Of a stretch of 64,000 nucleotides of DNA, positions 58,029 through 64,000 are shown piece after piece. Location: the NCBI GenBank assembly GCA_001599355.1, contig BCGQ01000008.1:434001-498000 (forward strand), written 5' to 3'. This DNA is from Nakazawaea peltata (lineage: Eukaryota; Ascomycota; Pichiomycetes; Alaninales; Pachysolenaceae). The position numbers and the translations under genes are program-made. Each line of letters begins with the position of its first letter. The stretch's first letter is position 1. The notes beneath the pieces are model-generated. The model saw only the letters and a list, made by a program, of their open reading frames with translations. It did not search any database and was not told the origin of the DNA.

Positions 58029-60095
58029 TTAGACAAAGTTTCTAGGAATTGTGTTGTTCCACTTCTTCTCATGGATTTTAGTTTCGCCTTCAAAGGCTTC
58101 AATTTTGTTGTATAAATAAAAGTTATCATGGTCTGCTTTCATGGAAGAGGTGGTGAGCAATTTAATTTGCCAGTCTCCCCTTCCTACGACTAATTCCCAG
58201 TCACATTGGTTATAAGCGGACAAAGGATCGTTTTCCTTGATACGCCATAAGTTTTTGTTCCATGAACCCATTTCGATACCGTTAGCTGATCCGATGTTTG
58301 GAAGTCTTCTTGCACCTTCGTCGGAGAAATCATCGATGGTCCAAACATTGTTAATAACGTCATAGACGTAGTTTCTGGTTCTTCTTTCTTGTCTCAAGAT
58401 ATCTCTATCACATGGAGCTAAAGAGGCTGGTGTTGGGAATTTCGGAGCTTCAAATACAGTTTCGCTTTTCAAAAGAGGCAAGTTCAAAGCACCCTTGTGT
58501 AAAGTTAAAGTAGGTGTCTCCAGAGATGGCCAAGATTGAGGCCAGTCGGTTGGAGATAACGATAATCTCAACTTGTGTCCCTTCTCTAATTTAATACCTA
58601 AAACATCAAGTTTGACCTCTATGTCATATTTCTTTCCAACCTCTAAGAACTCAGGGAACTCATGGGAGTTTCTGTGGCTCAAATTCAACATACCCCAAGA
58701 GATTAAGATCGACTCTCCATTTGGATAAATATCAGTTAATCTAGCAGATAAATTGGCAAGTTTCTTATCTGACGAAACAGTCACCTTCAAAGTTGGTTCA
58801 CCCAATAACTCGAAGTCTTCCTCGATAACGGCACTTTCAAAGGAACAGCATTTGGCATCCTCGATTCTTTGGTCGGCCGGGAAATCACCATCCTGTCCAA
58901 ATGGACACCAGACTCCTCTGAACAATCCATGTTCTTGAGAGCCAGAGAAAGAGATATGTAATTCATCTTGTTTCTCACTGGACGAGGACAAAGTCTTGTC
59001 TTGACCTAAGTGATAAGTCAAGATAGGTTTGGTATCGAAGTTGGTGGAAATCCATTTACCTGGTCTGTAATTATATGAGTCTTGAATCGAGCAAGGATCT
59101 TGGATATAAGCAGTCATCTTAGGCAACTCCAATTTCTCTCCTCTCAGAGGATCCAAGTGAGTGGCCCACCAAGAACAACTGATCTCTCCATAACCGATTC
59201 CTGGTGATGGAGTGGCTACTTCTGGGAATTCGTGTACCCAAGGTCCTACAATACAAGCACTTTTCTCATTTGGCAAGTTGTCACACATGCGGAAAACTGG
59301 AGAAGTGTATCCATCTCTCCAACCTCCGATAGCCAAAACAGGAATATCAACCTTCGAATAGTCCTCACAGACAGATCCGTGTTTCCAGTACAGGTCTCTG
59401 GTCTGATGAGATACCCACTCAATAGCATTAGGATCCAATTCCAATCTCTTCAACCAAGTGTCTCTCCAGTTGTCTTTTCCTACGATCTGTGGGTCCTGTG
59501 GTCTAGCATTGTATGCGAACATAGTAGAAGCCCACCACAACATGTCTGAAGCCAAAAGACACCCACCTCTGTAGTGAACATCGTCCGAGTATCTGTCATC
59601 GGTAGACATCAAAGTGATGATCAGCTTCAACAGAGGATGCTGTCTGTACGCCAACTGTAATCCATTGAAACCACCCCAAGACTTACCAAACATTCCAATA
59701 TTTCCATTGGACCAGTCTTGTTTGATAATCCAATCGAAACACTCAAGACAATCATCTTGCTCTTGTTTCAAGTACTCATCGAGCAATACCCCTTCAGAGT
59801 CACCACAACCTCTCATGTCGATTCTCATAGACAGGAATCCGTTTCCAGCATAATAAGGATGACGAATACTGTCTCTAATGGCAGTGAAATCGTTCTTTCT
59901 ATATGGCAAGTACTCAATAATAGTACCTATCTTCATTCCCTTGGTCAACAGATCCTCCGGAATCCAAATATGAGCATAAAGCTTGCACCCATCTTTCATA
60001 GGGATCACGACATCCTCCAATTTACGCACTTTATAAGGCAAGGAGGCAGGATCAATAGTTCTTCTCTCGTCAGAGTCAGCAATGTTGAAAACCAT
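58029..60095 (-). CDS. CocE/NonD-type alpha/beta hydrolase, probable bacterial transfer
   Basis: 688-aa peptidase-S15-type hydrolase (CocE, X-Pro dipeptidyl peptidase superfamily). N-terminal alpha/beta-hydrolase domain: VVIPMKDGCKLYAHIWIPE, IIEYLPYRKNDFTAIRD, MRGCGDSEG and the nucleophile in GKSWGG (Ser139). TDDRYSDDVHYRGGC, GGWRDGY (Asp261) and GPWVHEFPE (His288) complete the triad. A C-terminal jelly-roll (about 430-580) is typical. As I recall them, proteobacterial CocE/NonD hydrolases share long identical strings with this protein, more than usual for a yeast-to-bacterium comparison, which suggests horizontal gain. CTGs at 59631 and 59622 (P-x-LK-x-IIT) fall on the Ala of bacterial PALKAIIT, so the gene now follows the host's code. 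Substrate unknown; intronless. Confidence 0.85.
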   Translation of the reverse strand: MVFNIADSDERRTIDPASLPYKVRKLEDVVIPMKDGCKLYAHIWIPEDLLTKGMKIGTIIEYLPYRKNDFTAIRDSIRHPYYAGNGFLSMRIDMRGCGDSEGVLLDEYLKQEQDDCLECFDWIIKQDWSNGNIGMFGKSWGGFNGLQLAYRQHPLLKLIITLMSTDDRYSDDVHYRGGCLLASDMLWWASTMFAYNARPQDPQIVGKDNWRDTWLKRLELDPNAIEWVSHQTRDLYWKHGSVCEDYSKVDIPVLAIGGWRDGYTSPVFRMCDNLPNEKSACIVGPWVHEFPEVATPSPGIGYGEISCSWWATHLDPLRGEKLELPKMTAYIQDPCSIQDSYNYRPGKWISTNFDTKPILTYHLGQDKTLSSSSEKQDELHISFSGSQEHGLFRGVWCPFGQDGDFPADQRIEDAKCCSFESAVIEEDFELLGEPTLKVTVSSDKKLANLSARLTDIYPNGESILISWGMLNLSHRNSHEFPEFLEVGKKYDIEVKLDVLGIKLEKGHKLRLSLSPTDWPQSWPSLETPTLTLHKGALNLPLLKSETVFEAPKFPTPASLAPCDRDILRQERRTRNYVYDVINNVWTIDDFSDEGARRLPNIGSANGIEMGSWNKNLWRIKENDPLSAYNQCDWELVVGRGDWQIKLLTTSSMKADHDNFYLYNKIEAFEGETKIHEKKWNNTIPRNFV

Positions 60096-60367
60096 ATTTT
60101 ACTGATACCCTCCCCCGAGCCAAATCATCCCATGCACCTCTCTCTACTTTTATACTCTTCCCCTTCTACAGGCCTCAGCGCTCTGCGTGAAAATTTCCCC
60201 ATTAGGCGGAGGTTGATCGGAAATTTGTTAGCGAGATCCTACGCAGGAAAATGTTAATTATTACCGGATTTGGAAATGATTGTATTATAATACTTTAAAG
60301 TGCATAAATCGTTAAAGGCGATGGGGTGCGGGGGGTTATCGTAAGCGAGGGGTTTCGATAAGCTTTT

Positions 60368-61774
60368 TTACAGTCTACCCAAGGCTCTGTTGTAAAGGGC
60401 TTTCAGGACCCCCTTTAATAATGGCCAACCGTTGTCAGATCTGACGGCATCTCCGTTCTCTTCTAATCTTCTATGCATGTATTCTTTAGTTTCTTTCGGA
60501 GGACCCCATGGGACATATTTGATCAAGTTCTGAACGTTTTGATTTTGAATCAAATCAAAAGTAACATCATCGGCCATTCCTAACAATTGGGCCAATACGA
60601 CATTGGCTTTTGAGCTGTTACCTTCGGCGGCTTGTAACATTTTGGTGGCCTTGTATTGAGAGTCTGCATTATGGGAAGCAACAACTAAATGACCAATGAC
60701 GCTGTCGTTGGATCCATTTTCACTACCCAAGATATCAGAAATGGAAGAAGCAATACCGTTATCGTAGTTGATGTCGGTATCTTTCTTGGTATCGTGGATG
60801 ACAGAAGCTCTGTTTGGCTCAGAATGAATGTAAGCACCTCTAACCAACTTCAAACCTAATCTGTAACCTTCCTGTTGAGCGATCTCTTTTTCAAGTTGTA
60901 ACAATGGACCAGACTCTTTTAAGTACATTTGAATAGTTCCAATGACAGATACTGGCCTGTTCAATGGGTTGAATTGTTTGTACAATCTTCTTTGTAACTC
61001 ATAAACACCTTGTTGCAAAGGATGAGCTTCAGCATCAACAGTGGCAATGACGAAAGGAGCAACTCTCTCAGGGTATTGAGACAGCAACTCATGGTTCTTG
61101 TCATAGATAGCCTGACAAATTTCAGAACTGTTAGCTACCAAAGTCTCGAACAGAGCAGCGTATTTTGGATCCTTGTAGTTTTTCAAAACCATAGCAGCAT
61201 CGTCAACTAAACCGGTTGGCTTCAAAGCAACATAACCTGGAGGAACATCATTGATGGATCCCTTCTCTTGAGCAATCATCTTCAAAGTATGAGGGAACAA
61301 AATGTCTTCCACAGATCTTTTAGTTTCCTCAACAATATAACCAATATCAATACCTTCGTTCAGCTCACAGGCTTCAATGGACAAACTAATCATCATGTTC
61401 TTAATTCCTCTTTCACTTAATTTCTCACCAGTTTGCATTACCTCTTCTATAGTCTCACCACCGCAATAGATGTTGGAAACAAATCTCTTCACCAAAAACA
61501 TTGGCGTGTAAGGGAACAGTTTAATCACGAGATCCAATATTGGTTTATTCAATGTGCAAAATCCAATAGCACCATAAGAGATCAATTGGTCTGTCTTCAA
61601 AGTCTGTAAGTACAGCAATTTATCAGGAGACGGACTCGGTGTTGCACCAGTACCGCTGATGCTGACAGTGGTATTGTGAAGGGTAGGAGGCTTTGTAGTA
61701 ATGTGTCTCATGAACCCAGTTTGTATAGCACCCCTTCTGGTAACAGAGGTGGAAACTCTAGCAAGAGTAGTCAT
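60368..61774 (-). CDS. PUT1: Proline dehydrogenase (proline oxidase) Put1
   Basis: Mitochondrial FAD enzyme that oxidises proline to pyrroline-5-carboxylate, the first step in using proline as nitrogen source. The 468-aa protein has a Thr/Arg-rich presequence (MTTLARVSTSVTRRGAIQTGFMRHITT), and the PRODH barrel follows. Motifs: GYVALKPTGLVDD, FVIATVDAEAHPLQQG, LGLKLVRGAYIHSEPNRA with DTDINYDNGI, GHLVVASHNADS, LAQLLGMADDVTFDL, KYVPWGPPKETKEYMHRRLEENGDAVRSDNGWPLLKG. These are the flavin- and substrate-binding segments of the family. Start ATG 61772-61774. Confidence 0.96.
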   Translation of the reverse strand: MTTLARVSTSVTRRGAIQTGFMRHITTKPPTLHNTTVSISGTGATPSPSPDKLLYLQTLKTDQLISYGAIGFCTLNKPILDLVIKLFPYTPMFLVKRFVSNIYCGGETIEEVMQTGEKLSERGIKNMMISLSIEACELNEGIDIGYIVEETKRSVEDILFPHTLKMIAQEKGSINDVPPGYVALKPTGLVDDAAMVLKNYKDPKYAALFETLVANSSEICQAIYDKNHELLSQYPERVAPFVIATVDAEAHPLQQGVYELQRRLYKQFNPLNRPVSVIGTIQMYLKESGPLLQLEKEIAQQEGYRLGLKLVRGAYIHSEPNRASVIHDTKKDTDINYDNGIASSISDILGSENGSNDSVIGHLVVASHNADSQYKATKMLQAAEGNSSKANVVLAQLLGMADDVTFDLIQNQNVQNLIKYVPWGPPKETKEYMHRRLEENGDAVRSDNGWPLLKGVLKALYNRALGRL

Positions 61775-62262
61775 CGGTATAAGTAATTAATTAGCTTTAT
61801 AAAATGGTTTGTTTATTATTATAAGTAGAGAAACTATCAGCAGTATTTATATTTTGTAAAGAAAAACAATTTTACACAAGTCATTCCACACCTCGATAAC
61901 ATTTGCCATTTTCGAACCCAAAATGCCGGTCATGGCACATCCTCTCGCCAAAGGCATCTCATCGTATGTACGCAGAAGGGGGGCATCGCAGATAAGCCAT
62001 AGAAAAAATTGTTTTTGTGTATTTTCAAGCGCGACAGTCGTAAGCGAAGTGTAATCAGGGAAAACCGAAGCGAGTTTTCTGTAATTTTTTGATGCGCAAA
62101 GTGAACTCACAGCGAGGGTCTGATCAGACAGAGCCGGCCGCTCGGTAAAGGATTCCATTTACAGTAGGAAAATCTCGGGGGGTTTTAGCATCCCCAAGTA
62201 TGGGGTAAGGGGGGGACTGATATAGTTACACAAATACTTTATTTCGGCTAAATAATATTCCT
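61775..62262. other. PUT1 promoter / glucanase 3' region
   Basis: 488 bp with no gene I trust. A 103-codon frame (61847-62158, minus) has no recognisable features. GCCGGCCGCTCGG (about 62133) is a GC-rich, CGG-bearing string of the kind used by Zn2Cys6 regulators such as Put3, but it does not match the known Put3 spacing clearly. Confidence 0.4.
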
Positions 62263-64000
62263 TTAAGCTCCTCCAACTCCTGCAGTATACAGTAAGCTCC
62301 ATGTTAAAGACATCCCATTGTCAAGATACTTGGAAGAGAAGCTTGATCCGCTGAAAAATTGATAAGAAGCTTTAGGATCGTAGAGGGCCATATTCAACAT
62401 GAGAATTCCTTTCCAACCATCATTGACATTGCCACTTATATTGGCTAACTTTTGCTCCCATTCTTGTTTCACAAATGTAGGTGATCTAATAAATGAAGAA
62501 ATGGGAGTTATTGGAAGCATGTGAATTCCTTGAATATACTCGATATTCGCACCGAACCATGTAGTGTGATGGATTTTATTTTGGAATTTGATTCCTGATA
62601 CCTTATTTCCAATGAATTGAGCTGGCTCTACCTTGTTATCATCTTTGTAGAGCATGGTATCATTCATGGAGGTATTAAGAACACCTAATATCAAGTTGGC
62701 TCTCAGCTCCATATTTGAGTCACCGATAACTTTAGCCCATATTTTCATCCCGTAAGCAAAATTGTAATCCTCAGAAGAGCTTTCTTCATCCTTCCCATCG
62801 GCACTCGCTAAGATCCCATGAGCCCATGAATGACCATTAAACCAGTCAAAATTTCTCCAAACAGGGAAATAAGTATCATCTGTGGAAGGATTGGCCACAT
62901 CTCTTATCAATGTATTAACCCATTCCTTATTGTCATTTAACCATGTACCTCCCAAGTCCAAATCGACCTTAGCACAAATTGCCGCGGCATGAATGTGGTA
63001 TCCGTAGTGGAAATGATGATCATTGTAATAAGTGTTACCGTAATCTAAGGAGGAATCACCAGCCATTCCTGCGGATGAGACAATGCCTCTCCAAGTGGTG
63101 TCGTAATCCAAGGGATATGTCTGCTTATTTTTTGAGAATCTTTCAATTGCAGTTTTCAATTTGGAAAGTAATGCTGAAGTCATAGTGGAATCTTTAACTA
63201 TGGCATGTAATGTATACAATACGTAGGCATATTTATCAAGAATTTTACCAGAAGTGTACATCGAGTCCACATTGGAGTAATTAGCTACATCATCATTGTA
63301 TTCTGATGATGCAGCTTTTTTGATAGCTGCAATCGCAGCATCTGTATAGGTGGATGTGGCTCCTCCTATTGTTGTGTAAGGGTCAAAAGACACATCAGAA
63401 GGGATTTTGACACTCATTTCGAGGTAATTGGATAAGCATCCTGTCATAGTTCCGCTTACCAAAGAGTCGATAGTCAAGCTAGTTGTGCGTCCATTCATTG
63501 AACTGGCAAATGAGTTTACTTGATGATGAAGGGCATGCACCAATATGGACCCGCTATTTGAACTTCCGGAGGTAGAGTAAGTCAATTTATATGTACCAGT
63601 ATTACCATTTGTTGAACCTGAAAGTGCACATGATGTAGGATAGCATCCGGCCAGACTATCATATACATCACTGTCACCGAAACATAATTGGATAACGCAG
63701 CCTGAAACTGAATTGGAAGCGATTATATCATTATTCCCTTTTTTTGCAAAAGCAATAGACTGACCATTAGGTACTGTTACGTACATCAACCAAGTATATC
63801 CGTTAGTTAATTGTATTTTGTACTTTTGTATTCCTGACCTCGGTGATACAGCTCCCTTCACGGAATTGATTCCAACAGCAGTCGAGATTTTAGGAATCAA
63901 ATTATAATATATCCCAGTAATAAATCCCATTCCTTGTAATATTGGCATCAACAAATATTCAGAATCCGAGTTTCTAAGATTGATATTGGCAGAGAAATTG
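62263..64000 (-). CDS. ENG1: Endo-1,3-beta-glucanase, GH81 family, 5' end cut by window edge
   Basis: Glycoside hydrolase family 81 enzyme that cuts cell-wall 1,3-beta-glucan, for instance at the septum during daughter-cell separation. The frame is open to the right edge, so the N-terminus (and any signal peptide or Ser/Thr-rich domain) is outside; about 578 codons are present. GH81 signatures: GMGFITGIYYNLIP, DTTWRGIVSSAGM, DYGNTYYNDHHFHYGYHIHAAA, WFNGHSWAHGI, GKDEESSSEDYNFAYGMKIWAKV and IQGIHMLPITP. The catalytic acidic cluster (DEESSSED) is intact. ENG1 (secreted) and ENG2/ACF2 (intracellular) cannot be separated without the N-terminus. Confidence 0.9.
   Translation of the reverse strand, partial: NFSANINLRNSDSEYLLMPILQGMGFITGIYYNLIPKISTAVGINSVKGAVSPRSGIQKYKIQLTNGYTWLMYVTVPNGQSIAFAKKGNNDIIASNSVSGCVIQLCFGDSDVYDSLAGCYPTSCALSGSTNGNTGTYKLTYSTSGSSNSGSILVHALHHQVNSFASSMNGRTTSLTIDSLVSGTMTGCLSNYLEMSVKIPSDVSFDPYTTIGGATSTYTDAAIAAIKKAASSEYNDDVANYSNVDSMYTSGKILDKYAYVLYTLHAIVKDSTMTSALLSKLKTAIERFSKNKQTYPLDYDTTWRGIVSSAGMAGDSSLDYGNTYYNDHHFHYGYHIHAAAICAKVDLDLGGTWLNDNKEWVNTLIRDVANPSTDDTYFPVWRNFDWFNGHSWAHGILASADGKDEESSSEDYNFAYGMKIWAKVIGDSNMELRANLILGVLNTSMNDTMLYKDDNKVEPAQFIGNKVSGIKFQNKIHHTTWFGANIEYIQGIHMLPITPISSFIRSPTFVKQEWEQKLANISGNVNDGWKGILMLNMALYDPKASYQFFSGSSFSSKYLDNGMSLTWSLLYTAGVGGA

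Noticed and set aside
61847-62158. 103-codon minus-strand frame upstream of PUT1
   Set aside because: Lies in the promoter spacer and shows no domain.
1-64000. Transposons, LTR or virus-like elements, CRISPR arrays
   Set aside because: No reverse transcriptase, integrase, transposase or capsid-like frame, no long terminal or inverted repeats and no regularly spaced repeats were seen.

Overview
This is a gene-dense stretch of a budding-yeast (Saccharomycotina) nuclear genome, holding about 33 protein-coding genes on both strands. Six have short introns with GTATGT/GTAAGT donors (HXK, ARP2, APE2, ESS1, YOP1, RPS6), all with a perfect TACTAAC branch site 10-20 nt before the acceptor. A nuclear gene for the 51-kDa flavoprotein of respiratory complex I rules out Saccharomycetaceae. 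No tRNA, rRNA, CRISPR, transposon or virus-like element was recognised.

The main result concerns the genetic code. CTG codons sit where eukaryotic orthologues carry alanine, not leucine. In ARP2 the helix GVYV-x-IQ-x-VL-x-LY-x-QGL has CTG at all four x positions, where yeast and human Arp2 have Ala. The same holds at six sites in complex I NDUFV1, and in the stomatin-like protein, RPN7, YOP1, MPS1, the MADS-box factor, AP-1 gamma, hexokinase and a bacterial-type hydrolase. The window therefore comes from the CUG-Ala clade (Pachysolen, Nakazawaea, Peterozyma; NCBI table 26). GC content looks higher than I recall for Pachysolen tannophilus, so Nakazawaea or Peterozyma is my guess. Every protein here should be translated with CUG as Ala.

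Layout. 1-5.8 kb: SNU114 (cut by the left edge), EBP2 and RPN7. 7-14 kb: hexokinase, a methyltransferase, ARP2 and MPS1. 14-20 kb: a MNN1-type mannosyltransferase, a 1.8-kb gap and NDUFV1. 20-33 kb: Mediator SRB8, peroxisomal thioesterase TES1, aminopeptidase APE2, CWC2, ESS1 and a small Cys-rich protein. 33-45 kb: YOP1, APL4, the alpha-arrestin ECM21, PRP21 and a probable NSA1. 45-54 kb: RPS6, an RLM1/SMP1 MADS factor, an AhpD-like protein, RRP45, a stomatin-like mitochondrial protein and RNH202. 54-64 kb: a DHA1 transporter, an orphan gene, a probable IES4, a two-TM protein, a CocE/NonD hydrolase (probable bacterial transfer), PUT1 and a GH81 glucanase cut by the right edge. The genes are mostly housekeeping (splicing, ribosome biogenesis, proteasome, exosome, trafficking) and form no single pathway.

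The second notable signal is an 8-bp word, GTCGTGYA. It occurs 13 times, always outside exons as far as I could see, which suggests a lineage-specific regulatory site.
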